From CAVZTX01 sp963778375 (GTDB taxonomy: Bacteria > Chloroflexota > Ktedonobacteria > Ktedonobacterales > Ktedonobacteraceae), in NCBI GenBank assembly GCA_963778375.1, contig CAVZTX010000028.1, forward strand, positions 186,001-250,000: a stretch of 64,000 nucleotides of DNA, written 5' to 3'. The notes under the pieces were generated by a model. That model had not been told where the DNA came from, did no database searches, and was given only the letters and a program-made list of their open reading frames with translations. This document shows positions 35,523-44,234 of the stretch, piece by piece; position 1 is the first letter of the stretch; the number at the start of each line of letters is the position of its first letter. Both the position numbers and the translations under genes were made by a program.

Positions 35523-36023
35523 CTAGGACACAAATGCACATGTTCCTATGTCAGTAGAACAAAACATCCCGCGAGGACAGTCGCAGTCGCTTCCACAAAT
35601 CGGATTACTCTCCAGGAACCCCCCGCAGTAGTTTGCACCATTGTCTGGGGAACACAAACTGCCATCAGGGCAAGCTGTGTGAGGGGCGGCGCAGGGCGTG
35701 GCGCACGAGCCATTGCAGAGGCCGACCTGGCCGGAGCCACAGCAGATGCCGTTGCTACAGTTGCCCGAACAACAGTCACGATCTGCGCTGCATGTGGCTC
35801 CTTCTTGGGAAGTACAGCAGGCGCCGTGCTGACACTGACCTGAACAACATTGTGTCCTTGTATTACAGCCGATCCCATTGGGTTTGCAGTTGGCGAAAGC
35901 GGTGCCGATGCTGCCCAAACTCAACAGACCGCCAACGGTGGCGGCAAGGGCTTTGAGGGCGTGGCGTCTTGAGGTAGCAGTCGCCAGGGCTTTCGTAAGT
36001 TCGTCAAAGCGGGACGGTTCCAT
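35523..36023 (-). CDS. Tat-exported cysteine-rich protein (paralogue 1)
   Basis: 166 residues from MEPSRFDELTKAL (ATG 36023, AAAGGA ten bases upstream). A leader helix, then a twin-arginine signal TSRRHALKALAATVGG with cleavage near AFA-NC. The mature part has about 24 Cys in repeats such as CCSGQCQHGACC, CCSGNCSNGICC and CDCPRGMFCSTDIGTC, spaced like disulfide-rich EGF/knottin-type toxins and adhesins. Export folded by Tat fits a disulfide- or metal-rich domain. Same layout as the next gene, so a tandem duplication. Function unknown. Confidence 0.8.
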   Translation of the reverse strand: MEPSRFDELTKALATATSRRHALKALAATVGGLLSLGSIGTAFANCKPNGIGCNTRTQCCSGQCQHGACCTSQEGATCSADRDCCSGNCSNGICCGSGQVGLCNGSCATPCAAPHTACPDGSLCSPDNGANYCGGFLESNPICGSDCDCPRGMFCSTDIGTCAFVS

Positions 36024-36135
36024 GTCCGTGTGTTCCTTTCGTGTCTGTGAAAGTGAGTGCGCCGGTTTGGAGTTCTCATCTCCGAACACCATAGGAGGAG
36101 ACAGTCTCTGCCTATGGAATTCTCACATGTACACC

Positions 36136-36675
36136 TCAGCAGCCACACGCTTGTAAACACGTGCCACCACCATTGCAGTAGTACCCAGGTGGACATTGGG
36201 AGGAGCTCAAGCAAGAGCCAGTGTTCGTCCCGAGGACGGTGCATATCCCTCCTACGAACCCCCCCCCTTCAATCTCTGATCCACAAAAATGCGAGCCACA
36301 GCTACAGTCAGCTGCAACAGAACAGGTGCACGCACGGGTCCCATTGCTCAACTGTTTACATCCCATTGAACACTGCGCGACGCAGGTGCCATTCTGGCAG
36401 GTTTGGCCCGAGCCACAGGCATGACCACACTTCCCACAGTTGTGGACATCGTTGTTCAAGTCGGTGCAGGTACCCTTACAGCAAGCTCCGCTACAACACT
36501 GGCTGCCGATGTTGCAACCAATCCCATTGGGTTTACAATTGGCAAAGGCCGTGCCGATTCCAGCCAGACCTAGGACGCTGCCAAGAACGGTAGCAGCCAT
36601 CGCCTTGAGGGCCTGGCGGCGAGACGTGGTCGTGGCTAAGTTTTTGGTCAGGTCGTCAAAGCGGGAAGGATCCAT
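36136..36675 (-). CDS. Tat-exported cysteine-rich protein (paralogue 2)
   Basis: 179 residues from MDPSRFDDLTKNL (ATG 36675, GGAAAGGA just upstream). Twin-arginine signal TSRRQALKAMAATVLG, cleavage near AFA-NC. The first mature segment NCKPNGIGCNIGSQCCSG is nearly the same as in paralogue 1 (NCKPNGIGCNTRTQCCSG), while the C-terminal half differs (NCGKCGHACGSGQTCQNGTC, CPPGYYCNGGGTC). Conserved leader with diverging Cys-rich C terminus suggests change in the exposed part. It lies 112 bp upstream of paralogue 1, likely one transcript. Confidence 0.8.
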   Translation of the reverse strand: MDPSRFDDLTKNLATTTSRRQALKAMAATVLGSVLGLAGIGTAFANCKPNGIGCNIGSQCCSGACCKGTCTDLNNDVHNCGKCGHACGSGQTCQNGTCVAQCSMGCKQLSNGTRACTCSVAADCSCGSHFCGSEIEGGGFVGGICTVLGTNTGSCLSSSQCPPGYYCNGGGTCLQACGC

Positions 36676-36945
36676 TTCCTTTCCGACCTTTCTAGAGGCC
36701 ACAATGCCTCTACGTAGGGAAAATAACGCAAAGGGTCAGAACGATGCAGATCAACGCGACGTAAGGATGGGCGTACAGATAGGGTTCTTCACGAAGTATA
36801 CCTGGGGAAAAAGGAAAAGACAAGGGATGTGCCCAAACAGCCATCCTCTAGCAACTGCTTTCATCGTTCTACAGAGAGACAGACGGCGCGGCCTAGTCGA
36901 TAGTTGCCAGTGCTGCGCCCCCGTTTTCAAATGGCTGGCAACACA

Positions 36946-37203
36946 TTATAACGACTTTGAATCTGCTACCACGATGACATCACCCGGCCAAACGATATCA
37001 GGAAAGGTAGCAAGCCCATCTCTATCCACAATATAGCGCGTTGGCAGTTCAGGCCCATTCTCAGAGACGCGACCAGGAGCGCATACCCAGAGGATGGTAC
37101 CTGTAAAGGTTGCATCATCCTGGGTGTATCTGATGCGGTCGCCTCTCTGGTGTTCACTAAAGGCGGCTGCCGGGCCGTATACATCCTCTAACTCATTATT
37201 CAA
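36946..37203 (-). CDS. Small hypothetical protein
   Basis: 85 residues, probable TTG start at 37203 with AGAGGT seven bases before it. Sequence such as HQRGDRIRYTQDDATFTGTI and PTRYIVDRDG suggests a small beta-barrel (SH3- or KOW-like), but I do not recognise a family. It lies between the restriction-modification gene and the Cys-rich pair on the same strand, 112 bp from the former. Confidence 0.55.
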   Translation of the reverse strand: MNNELEDVYGPAAAFSEHQRGDRIRYTQDDATFTGTILWVCAPGRVSENGPELPTRYIVDRDGLATFPDIVWPGDVIVVADSKSL

Positions 37204-37315
37204 GTTGATACCTCTATTCGATTTACATTGAACATTCCTGTAGAGCCCAGGATATCCGGTTAAGCTTAAGCTATCCAGACATCTGAGAGTGGTGTAGACG
37301 GCTTTCCTGTCGTAA

Positions 37316-40300
37316 TTACGATACCGACTTACCTTCTAATGAAGGCCAAGAATAGGTTGAATGTTTAATTGTTCGGTAGTTTTCATCAAGTGCTGGCTCC
37401 AGCAGCAAAATGGTTGCTATACGCCGAGCCATATGCATCACTTCACGTGCCTCGTCCACGGTCAAGCCACGACCTAGTAGATTATGTTCCCGGTAGCTTA
37501 ACCACTTCTTGATGACTTGGTAACCACCAATGGTGTAATTCCAGACATTACTTGGTATATTCTTCCAATAGACAAAGTTATTCAGATAGATGTCATGTGT
37601 GGTTTCACCCAATCGCTCGATAGCTTGCTCGGTGGTTAAGCTTAGTATATCAACGCCCTCTTCAATGCAAGTTCGTTCAGCAGAGGTGTAGGTACGTTCC
37701 ACAATCTTGCCTTTGCCTGGCATGGTAACACCATCCTTGCCTGCATGACCCCAACCAGCAGTAATGTCTAAGTCACCACTGTCCGGATTTAACACTGTAC
37801 CATCGATGCGCCAAATAGTCCCAAGAGACCTTAACTCACTACGGATTTTTCCTGATGTGACACCCAGCACAGAGCTTTCAGTATCTAGTAATGCAGCCAC
37901 TTTGACACCCAGTTCAGCAGAATGAAGCAATAAATCTTTGCTATTTGGTAAGGGGACACGCGGCCAACCTCGGCGTATACCGTCATTATTCTCCGAGAGA
38001 TAGTTAGGTGCATAGCCTACTGCCAGCGCATGCATCCATATCAGTCTAGCATCTTCGCTATTAGCATCTGGATCAATAATATCGAATGTAGCTAGATAAT
38101 TGCGAACTTTAAATGAAAGGTTTGCTTTGACTTTGGTACCTGTAGGTCTCACTTCATTAAAAAGTTCGTCTTGTATCGTGTCTTTCTGGATCATCTTTAC
38201 AGATGGGACAAAAAGCGGAATGTGTCGGGCATGTCCAGAAATACAGTCATAATCACAGATCAATCGTGAAAAAAAGAAAGGTGTACCTTCATCTTCCTTA
38301 TCAGAGGTATCACGAGTTAAAAAGAAGGCATTCTTTGCAATGCTTTGAAGTGCCAATAGTTCTGGACTTGGTCTTGAGAAAAGAGGTTGAATCTCACTAT
38401 CTAGATAAGCCAAACGTACGTCAAATGGCTTGAATGGATAGCGGCTAATTTTGCTTTCATCGTATGAAACTTTCTCCCTTAACAGTGTTCGCGTTTTCTC
38501 AGCCTTGAACTCTCCTGAAGACTTCATAAAGCGTGGGGCCAATAAGCGTATCTCATCATTTGATTTGTTTGGATCGAGATATGCTTCAAGCAGTGCTAGG
38601 TTAGCTTTGTCCTGCTCAAATACGATTAACGAATTGCCACGCCTCTCAATAGGTCCGTTAAAAGGGTACGCTTCGCATAGCTCTGTCAGCATTGGCCATG
38701 TCCAATAATGTGTGGCTATGTTTGAGGAACGGAAAGAGAAACGAGTATTATGGCCAGGTGTAACAAGCTCGTACTGATCATCAAATTTTTTAGCCTTGAG
38801 GCTATTCACAAGATCGGAGCGTTTAATCACCCCCCAGAACTGGCGGAAGCGTATTAGTGGCTGCTCGCAACGTCTCTCCTTGCGTACCATTAAACTGATT
38901 GCAGTGCCTACTCGTATCCCTTCGCGGTTGTACTCAGTAGAGAATACACTAGGATCGGGTTTACCTTCTGGTGTTCGTTTACCTGTCTCACGACTATCAC
39001 CGTTCATACAATCAAACCAGAGCTTATCAAACTCACCTAAAAAGCGCTGCCGTATGATTACATATGATGGATCATCCAGGTAAGAAAAGTTGGAGATGTA
39101 GCATACAACCCCCTGACCTGTCTGTTCTGCGATTCGACGCTCTGCCAAGCGGAAGAAACGCACGTATAGGTCATCGAGGTTGAATTTCTTTATACCCCAC
39201 TCTGAAATCAATCCTACCTTATAAGACTCTACCAGTCCTTGCTCTTCCTTGGGACTCACACCCGCATACGCGTTATATGGTGGATTGCCCAGAATCACCA
39301 AGATTGGTACATTCCGCTTGATTTGCTCAGCAGCATCTCTTTCCTCTTTTAATTCTGGAATACCAGCGAGTTGAAGCTGGACAATTTTTTCTTTGGTCGG
39401 ATCAGGTGGCTCCCAACCGGTGAGGGAATTGGTAAGGTAGACACCTACACGCTCGTTTTTCTCATCAGTCAAGGGCGTGCCGAAATGCTGTAACAAAAGG
39501 CCCAGTTGCAAGTGAGCGACTATAAATGGTGCTGGCAGCAACTCAAAACCGAATACTCTCTCAGTTGCTGCTTTCTTAACCTCGTAACCACTCAGCGCGT
39601 CTTCGCCCTTCTCCCTTAAATTTGCGGAAATGCGTTTTAGAACTTCTACTAAATACGTTCCCGTACCACAGCAAGGGTCAAGTACATAAACGCGGGGGTC
39701 GGCCAGGCCATCTTCTATGTCCAATTCTTCCCGCAACACTGTATCTACACGTGCTACCATGTATTGGACAATTTCCTGGGGAGTATACCAGACGCCTAAT
39801 TCCTTGCGTAATTCAGGGTCAAACGCTTGCAAGAAAGGTTCATAGAAGTACTGCACAGCATGCTCTTCTTCAAATCTGGAAAAGAAAGTTGCTCGATCTA
39901 CACGATTTAATACTGAACCTGTCCAATCTAGTACCTCGACTAGCCCTAATGGTCCGAGCTTGGTGGGTGTAGCAACCTGCTCAAATAGAGCCTTAATCAT
40001 GGGTACATGTAAGGACCAACTTGCCTCTCGCCAGCTAAAGTGTGCTTGACGGTCTGGCGACGTATGTTGTTTGCTCCATAGCACCCAGGCAGAGAAAATC
40101 CCATAAAACAGTGTCTGCACGAGTGTAGAGCGGAAAAAATGTTCACCTCTTTTCCCTTCAAACTTGATACCCAGAGCTTCTTCAAGAGCAGTACGGATAC
40201 TGGCTAATGCTGGCAAATCAATCTTCTCGATGCGCGACTTTGCATCACGAGCATAAGAGGCTAGGAACCATGCTACATCTTCTGGTTTGGCTATTGGGGC

Positions 40301-40837
40301 TGCGTAGAGCATCACACGCTTGATATACTCTGTAAGTTGTTCGCCATGTACTTCGGCCATTTTTTGCGGGTTGTTAGCAGCATTCCAAAAGTCTCTCTCT
40401 CTTTCTGCCAAGCGGTAGATCTCCAGGTGTATCGGTTGATTATCTGCATTTCTCCCAACAAGGATGAAATCACGGTAGTTGGTGACCAATACTTGTCCAT
40501 ACCTGCCAAGATAGCGCAAAACTTGTTCACTTCTAGCAATCTGTCGCACCTCTTCGCTAGTCCCTTTGATTTCAATGACGCCACGGGCAGGAATGAGTGA
40601 GATTAACTGTTCAGTCTCTGAATCTCTTTGAAGCTGATCTGGAGTAAAGAGTCCTCCATCAGGGATGCCAGCGCCTCGGTTTTTGATGTTGATGATGCAT
40701 CGTACTCTTGGTTTCAGAGTCTTACCGATCTCATTGAAAAGGTTTGCTAATGCACCGTAATAGGAAGTCTCTTTGACAGCTTGACCTGAACTATGAATAT
40801 CCAGCAGTTCGCGAATATACGTTTCAACAGGATTCAT
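37316..40837 (-). CDS. Single-chain restriction-modification enzyme, type IIG/ISP-like
   Basis: 1173 residues. N terminus: PD-(D/E)xK-type nuclease, D60 in GIPDGGLF and E89-x-K91 in GVIEIKG. Middle: N6-adenine methyltransferase with SAM motif DPCCGTGT (D387) and catalytic NPPY (518-521). C terminus: type ISP-like specificity region (RRGWPRVPLPNSKDLL, DITAGWGHAGKDG, YLNNFVYWKNIPSNVWNYTI). A helicase domain, present in true type ISP enzymes such as LlaBIII (over 1500 residues), is absent, so cleavage should be close to the site as in type IIG. One protein both methylates and cuts, protecting against phage. A small XRE gene lies 204 bp upstream. Confidence 0.85.
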   Translation of the reverse strand: MNPVETYIRELLDIHSSGQAVKETSYYGALANLFNEIGKTLKPRVRCIINIKNRGAGIPDGGLFTPDQLQRDSETEQLISLIPARGVIEIKGTSEEVRQIARSEQVLRYLGRYGQVLVTNYRDFILVGRNADNQPIHLEIYRLAERERDFWNAANNPQKMAEVHGEQLTEYIKRVMLYAAPIAKPEDVAWFLASYARDAKSRIEKIDLPALASIRTALEEALGIKFEGKRGEHFFRSTLVQTLFYGIFSAWVLWSKQHTSPDRQAHFSWREASWSLHVPMIKALFEQVATPTKLGPLGLVEVLDWTGSVLNRVDRATFFSRFEEEHAVQYFYEPFLQAFDPELRKELGVWYTPQEIVQYMVARVDTVLREELDIEDGLADPRVYVLDPCCGTGTYLVEVLKRISANLREKGEDALSGYEVKKAATERVFGFELLPAPFIVAHLQLGLLLQHFGTPLTDEKNERVGVYLTNSLTGWEPPDPTKEKIVQLQLAGIPELKEERDAAEQIKRNVPILVILGNPPYNAYAGVSPKEEQGLVESYKVGLISEWGIKKFNLDDLYVRFFRLAERRIAEQTGQGVVCYISNFSYLDDPSYVIIRQRFLGEFDKLWFDCMNGDSRETGKRTPEGKPDPSVFSTEYNREGIRVGTAISLMVRKERRCEQPLIRFRQFWGVIKRSDLVNSLKAKKFDDQYELVTPGHNTRFSFRSSNIATHYWTWPMLTELCEAYPFNGPIERRGNSLIVFEQDKANLALLEAYLDPNKSNDEIRLLAPRFMKSSGEFKAEKTRTLLREKVSYDESKISRYPFKPFDVRLAYLDSEIQPLFSRPSPELLALQSIAKNAFFLTRDTSDKEDEGTPFFFSRLICDYDCISGHARHIPLFVPSVKMIQKDTIQDELFNEVRPTGTKVKANLSFKVRNYLATFDIIDPDANSEDARLIWMHALAVGYAPNYLSENNDGIRRGWPRVPLPNSKDLLLHSAELGVKVAALLDTESSVLGVTSGKIRSELRSLGTIWRIDGTVLNPDSGDLDITAGWGHAGKDGVTMPGKGKIVERTYTSAERTCIEEGVDILSLTTEQAIERLGETTHDIYLNNFVYWKNIPSNVWNYTIGGYQVIKKWLSYREHNLLGRGLTVDEAREVMHMARRIATILLLEPALDENYRTIKHSTYSWPSLEGKSVS

Positions 40838-41041
40838 CAGCCCCTCACAATCTATTTCTTAGATGACCTTTATCGATGATGTTAGCTAGGTAGTGGTTTT
40901 GAACTATGTTCCATTGAAGAGTCTATTTTATCACCTTACCCACCACTTCTACATTCTTTGGGAGTTATATCTAATCTGGATAACTCGCCCATGCTTCAGG
41001 TAAATAGGCGATTACCAAGTAAGTCCTTCAACATCATCCAT

Positions 41042-41248
41042 CTATTGCTCTGGTACATCTTCTAGCAGTTCAGACGTAGGCACTCCTAATGCCTGAGCTA
41101 TTTTGTTTAGCGTGATCGTATTCAATCCATGATAAGGGTCTCTCCAAATGGTTTGGATTGTCTTGTAGTTCACATCAGCAATCCGAGAGAGTTTCGACAT
41201 GGAAATCCCCTTCTCCTGTGCTACTTCGCGTACTCTGAGTCTCAGCAT
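41042..41248 (-). CDS. Small XRE-family transcriptional regulator
   Basis: 68 residues from MLRLRVREVAQEKGISMSKL (ATG 41248, AGGGG seven bases upstream; the open frame to 41377 is not needed). Cro/CI helix-turn-helix: MSKLSRIADVNYKTIQTIW and ITLNKIAQALGVPTSELL. Its size and place just before the restriction-modification gene on the same strand suit a controller (C) protein that delays nuclease expression. It is divergent from a small gene at 41390, with an inverted repeat between them. Confidence 0.88.
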   Translation of the reverse strand: MLRLRVREVAQEKGISMSKLSRIADVNYKTIQTIWRDPYHGLNTITLNKIAQALGVPTSELLEDVPEQ

Positions 41249-41318
41249 GTAGTTACCCCTGTCTTCGTGATGGGTAGAGTATAGGTGAGGCGCTGTTACT
41301 ATTGTCAGTGGGGAATAA

Positions 41319-41353
41319 ATGGTAGCATAATTCTGGTACCATTTTTCTACCAT
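41319..41353. promoter_or_regulatory. Candidate operator in the XRE divergent promoter
   Basis: ATGGTAG (41319-41325) is repeated inverted as CTACCAT (41347-41353), with the palindrome TGGTACCA (41334-41341) between. It lies in the 141-bp region between the divergent starts 41248 and 41390, where an autoregulating XRE protein would bind. Confidence 0.5.
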
Positions 41354-41389
41354 ACAGTAATACGTATCGACAAGCAAGGGGAGGAGACC

Positions 41390-41599
41390 ATGACCTTGTG
41401 GATTTTATTTTGCCGCATGCAGAGCGGGATGGATGCCTTGTTCACTTTCTATGCGCGTGACCGTGAACATGCAGAACAACAAGCAAACGAGATACTAGCT
41501 GAGTATTCCTATAAGCGGTTAGACCTGAAAGCGTATTCAGGTGGGTTCAGGATGGTGTGGACTCACATTCCAGGGGTGATTGAAGCTGATGCGGAGTAG
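41390..41599 (+). CDS. Small hypothetical protein
   Basis: 69 residues from MTLWILFCRMQSGMDALFTF (ATG 41390, GGGGAGGAGACC upstream). It continues ARDREHAEQQANEILAEYSY and ends AYSGGFRMVWTHIPGVIEAD. No family recognised; it looks like a compact alpha/beta protein. It is divergently transcribed from the XRE regulator and the last gene before attR. Confidence 0.6.
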   Translation: MTLWILFCRMQSGMDALFTFYARDREHAEQQANEILAEYSYKRLDLKAYSGGFRMVWTHIPGVIEADAE

Positions 41600-41690
41600 T
41601 AAATCAGAATTTCGAGAAACGAGTGCAGATGAATAGCAAAGGTATAAAATGGCTTCGCTTCTGTCTGACAGCTATCTCACACACCAGAGC

Positions 41691-41714
41691 TTGACAGCAA
41701 AATTGACAGCAAAG
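41691..41714 (+). repeat. Right subterminal repeat (doubled TGACAGCAAAA)
   Basis: Matches 35217-35240 at 22 of 24 positions in the same orientation; 104 bp inside attR. Confidence 0.6.
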
Positions 41715-41817
41715 CCGACAACTAACAACAATCAATGATGGGCTTTGATGGACAATGAAACCAGGAAATAAGGGAGTGAGGACGCTGGTAAACGTCAATG
41801 GACAAGCATCTTCGAGT

Positions 41818-41846
41818 CGTGGGTTCGAATCCCACCTCCTCCGCTT
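41818..41846 (+). other. attR: right copy of 29-bp integration repeat
   Basis: Exact copy of 35140-35168, the 3' end of tRNA-Ser(GGA), without the rest of a tRNA. Marks the right junction of the island. Confidence 0.88.
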
Positions 41847-41949
41847 TCCCTTTCCTCAAACTGAGATCAGCCTGTTTACTATGCAGACAGCACAAAGCCC
41901 CCAGCAATTCTTGACCGGGGACTTCGCGTTTCATGAGGCACTACTTGAC

Positions 41950-42270
41950 TTACATTACATTGAAGGTTTCCAACACCGCAACACTGGCACCGCCTCCCAG
42001 CACTGGACAGCCTTTTGCCAGCTCGGTTGCTTCGCCAAGCGAGTTCGCCTTGATGATCGAGTATCCACTGGCTGCCGCGCCCGCTGCTCCATCACTAACC
42101 GAGCCATCGCTCGCAATGGTTTTGGCCTGACCAGTCGTTGGATTGCCCGCGTCTACGAGGGCGCTGCCAAGCTTCCCGAACCAGGCCTCCCAGGCCTTCA
42201 TAACTGCCGCTTGTTCAGCCTGAGTTTCTGGCATGCCGCCACCACTGTACAGTAGGAGATAATTCGCCAT
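41950..42270 (-). CDS. YCII-related domain protein
   Basis: 106 residues of the YCII/DGPF type: MANYLLLYSGGGMPET at the start, MKAWEAWFGKLGSALVDAGN, then GYSIIKANSLGEATELAKGC with the conserved CPVL turn. Members form dimeric ferredoxin-like folds with a His-Asp pair and unknown or dehalogenase-like activity; many are encoded with ECF41-type sigma factors. Here it stands alone just outside the island. A ribosome site (AAAGAGGGACAACA) precedes the ATG. Confidence 0.85.
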   Translation of the reverse strand: MANYLLLYSGGGMPETQAEQAAVMKAWEAWFGKLGSALVDAGNPTTGQAKTIASDGSVSDGAAGAAASGYSIIKANSLGEATELAKGCPVLGGGASVAVLETFNVM

Positions 42271-42533
42271 TGTTGTCCCTCTTTCTTTTTGTAGAGTTTT
42301 TGAAGGGCATCAACTTCGCCCTTCCACTATAACGACGAAAAGGATTGGGCCAAATCGACATGATTTCCAGCAGTTTGTTTTATTGCCTATTCCCAATTTA
42401 ACTTGCCGCGCCACACGCATTCCGAACATCTTGATCAAACTTGCGTGTATAATAGTGCTGGGACTTCTATTTGCTCCTGTTGTGCGTTAGATGTCCAAAC
42501 GCTGGAAATGCTTTATTAAGAGGAACTAAGTAC

Positions 42534-43205
42534 ATGAATATAAGCTACCCTGAGTTGCGAGAACAGCTCGTACAGGCGGCACATCGTCTTGACGAGGCGG
42601 GCGTCATGTCGCATAGCGGACATGGCAATATGAGTGTGAGATTGCCTGAAACAGAACATATGCTGCTCACTTCGGTAGGCCAGATCACGCATCTTACGCC
42701 GGAGCAGTTAGTTGTCGTCACCTTTGATGGTGAGGTAGTAGAAGGTTCGCTTGATCCAATCGCACGTGAAATTGTGGGCATGCATTCATGCGTCTACCGA
42801 GTGAGAAAAGACGTTAATGCTGTTATACATACACACTCGCCGCGCACAACAAGTTTTGCGCTTGCTCATCAAGCCTTGCCCTGTGCTTATGAGGCCTTTC
42901 TGCGCTTCGGGATTACGGAAGATATTCCAGTTGCGGATTGGGCTCCACGCGGATCGCAGGAAGCAGTACGTTATATTGTAGAGCAGCTTGAGCGACATCC
43001 ATCCGTATCGGCTGTTCTCTTGGCAAACCATGGCCTGCTGGCTTTCAGCACTGATCCGCTTGCCACAGCCCAGTTGATCGTCATTATGGAAGAGGCAGCT
43101 CAACTAACCCTCGATGCCCGTACCATCGGTGGAGAGAAACCCTTCCCGGCAGATGCTCTTGAGAAGGAGCGCAAGCACATGCAGCAATTTGGCTCTGCTC
43201 ACTAA
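42534..43205 (+). CDS. Class II aldolase/adducin-family protein
   Basis: 223 residues from MNISYPELREQLVQAAHRLD (ATG 42534, GAGGA nine bases upstream). SHSGHGNMSVRLP binds the phosphate; zinc histidines lie in VIHTHSPRTTSFA and LLANHGLLAF, with Glu in VIMEEAAQL. Members are L-fuculose-1-phosphate aldolases, rhamnulose-1-phosphate aldolases and ribulose-5-phosphate 4-epimerases, and the substrate is uncertain. No sugar-catabolism neighbours help. Confidence 0.9.
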   Translation: MNISYPELREQLVQAAHRLDEAGVMSHSGHGNMSVRLPETEHMLLTSVGQITHLTPEQLVVVTFDGEVVEGSLDPIAREIVGMHSCVYRVRKDVNAVIHTHSPRTTSFALAHQALPCAYEAFLRFGITEDIPVADWAPRGSQEAVRYIVEQLERHPSVSAVLLANHGLLAFSTDPLATAQLIVIMEEAAQLTLDARTIGGEKPFPADALEKERKHMQQFGSAH

Positions 43206-43358
43206 TCATCGTTCAGGACCGATAGCTAGACTACTCAAACCAGTAGAATACATTGATGTTCACCGAACAACTTAACAATTGTCTATCCAAGAGGTAATCT
43301 ATAGCACGCTCTCACTCGTAATAGAAGTCAGACAGACAGAATGGAGCGTCACGACACG

Positions 43359-44114
43359 ATGAACTGCGAAGAATTCGAGGAAATATCAGGCGCGTATGCG
43401 CTGAACGCTGTGACACCTGCCGAACGCCAGGAGATACAGGCTCACCTTGCGGAGTGTCCTGCTTGTACAAGCCGTCTTAAAGAACTACGTTCTGTAGTAG
43501 AGCTGTTGCCGATGTCTGTCGCACAGGTAACTCCTTCTGCCTCACTAAAAGCACGCATCATGGCAACTATCGAACAAGAGCGCAAAGCAGCCCTTGAATC
43601 ACAAAAGACGCCACCACGCCCTCAGCGTGTTAGGAAACAAGGGTGGAGTATGCGTTTGTTGGCTGTCGCGGCTGTATTGATGCTTGCTCTGCTGGGTGGA
43701 ATGACGACATGGAATGTTGCTCTTGCTCACCAAGTCGGCACCCTTCAGCATCAAGTCAACAATCTTCAAAGTCAGAGCACGACGACCTATTCAATCGCGG
43801 GCGGTCAATCTGCTCTGGGAGCAACAGGGCAATTAATCTATCTTCCCCAGCAGCACCTCACGGTGATAATAGTACGCGGACTCCCCCCACTGAAAGGAAC
43901 GCAGGTCTATCAAGGCTGGTTGATCCAGGGAAAGCAACCTGTAAGCATCGGTTTACTTTCTGTCCAGAATGGTGTCGCAACTATTGATTACCCAGGCGGT
44001 ATTGCCGGTTACAATGCCGCGGCTGTCAGTATGGAGCGGGGGCCAACTGCGACTCAAAATGCACCAGCCGGTCCGGTCGTAGCCGTAGGAACAATTTCGC
44101 ACTCGGCTGTGTAA
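43359..44114 (+). CDS. Anti-sigma factor, RskA type with zinc finger
   Basis: 251 residues from MNCEEFEEISGAYALNAVTP. N-terminal anti-sigma zinc-binding domain with HLAECPACTSRL (H-x3-C-x2-C), then a linker, one membrane helix (MRLLAVAAVLMLALLGGMTT), a short coiled stretch (HQVGTLQHQVNNLQ) and an RskA outside domain (LTVIIVRGLPPLKGTQVYQG, then WLIQGKQPVSIGLL). It would hold a sigma factor at the membrane until proteolysis. No sigma gene is adjacent, so it is an orphan here. The ATG at 43341 is an alternative start. Confidence 0.88.
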   Translation: MNCEEFEEISGAYALNAVTPAERQEIQAHLAECPACTSRLKELRSVVELLPMSVAQVTPSASLKARIMATIEQERKAALESQKTPPRPQRVRKQGWSMRLLAVAAVLMLALLGGMTTWNVALAHQVGTLQHQVNNLQSQSTTTYSIAGGQSALGATGQLIYLPQQHLTVIIVRGLPPLKGTQVYQGWLIQGKQPVSIGLLSVQNGVATIDYPGGIAGYNAAAVSMERGPTATQNAPAGPVVAVGTISHSAV

Positions 44115-44234
44115 AGACAATCAAGTCCTCTTGCAGCCCATTAGATAATGAATGATGCTGTATAGCTAAGTCAAGTGATGGCTCGTTGCATAGGAACCTG
44201 GCATTCGCCTCACTCGGCAGTCACCATATCCTGC

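Larger units (their letters stand above)
35169..41846. mobile_element. 6.7-kb genomic island integrated at tRNA-Ser(GGA), without integrase
   Basis: Bounded by the exact 29-bp repeats at 35140-35168 and 41818-41846, with near-identical subterminal repeats at 35217-35240 and 41691-41714 in the same orientation. Cargo: a decayed pentapeptide-repeat gene, two Tat-exported Cys-rich paralogues, a small unknown protein, a large restriction-modification enzyme, an XRE regulator and a small unknown protein. No integrase or excisionase gene is present, so it has lost mobility or is moved by a recombinase elsewhere. Confidence 0.8.

Noticed and set aside
35169..41817. Integrase gene in the island
   Set aside because: No ORF on either strand shows the R...H-x-x-R...Y motifs of tyrosine recombinases or a serine recombinase domain.
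41722..41934. Minus-strand ORF containing VGFEPTTRRC
   Set aside because: Reverse reading of attR, the copied tRNA-Ser end; not a gene.
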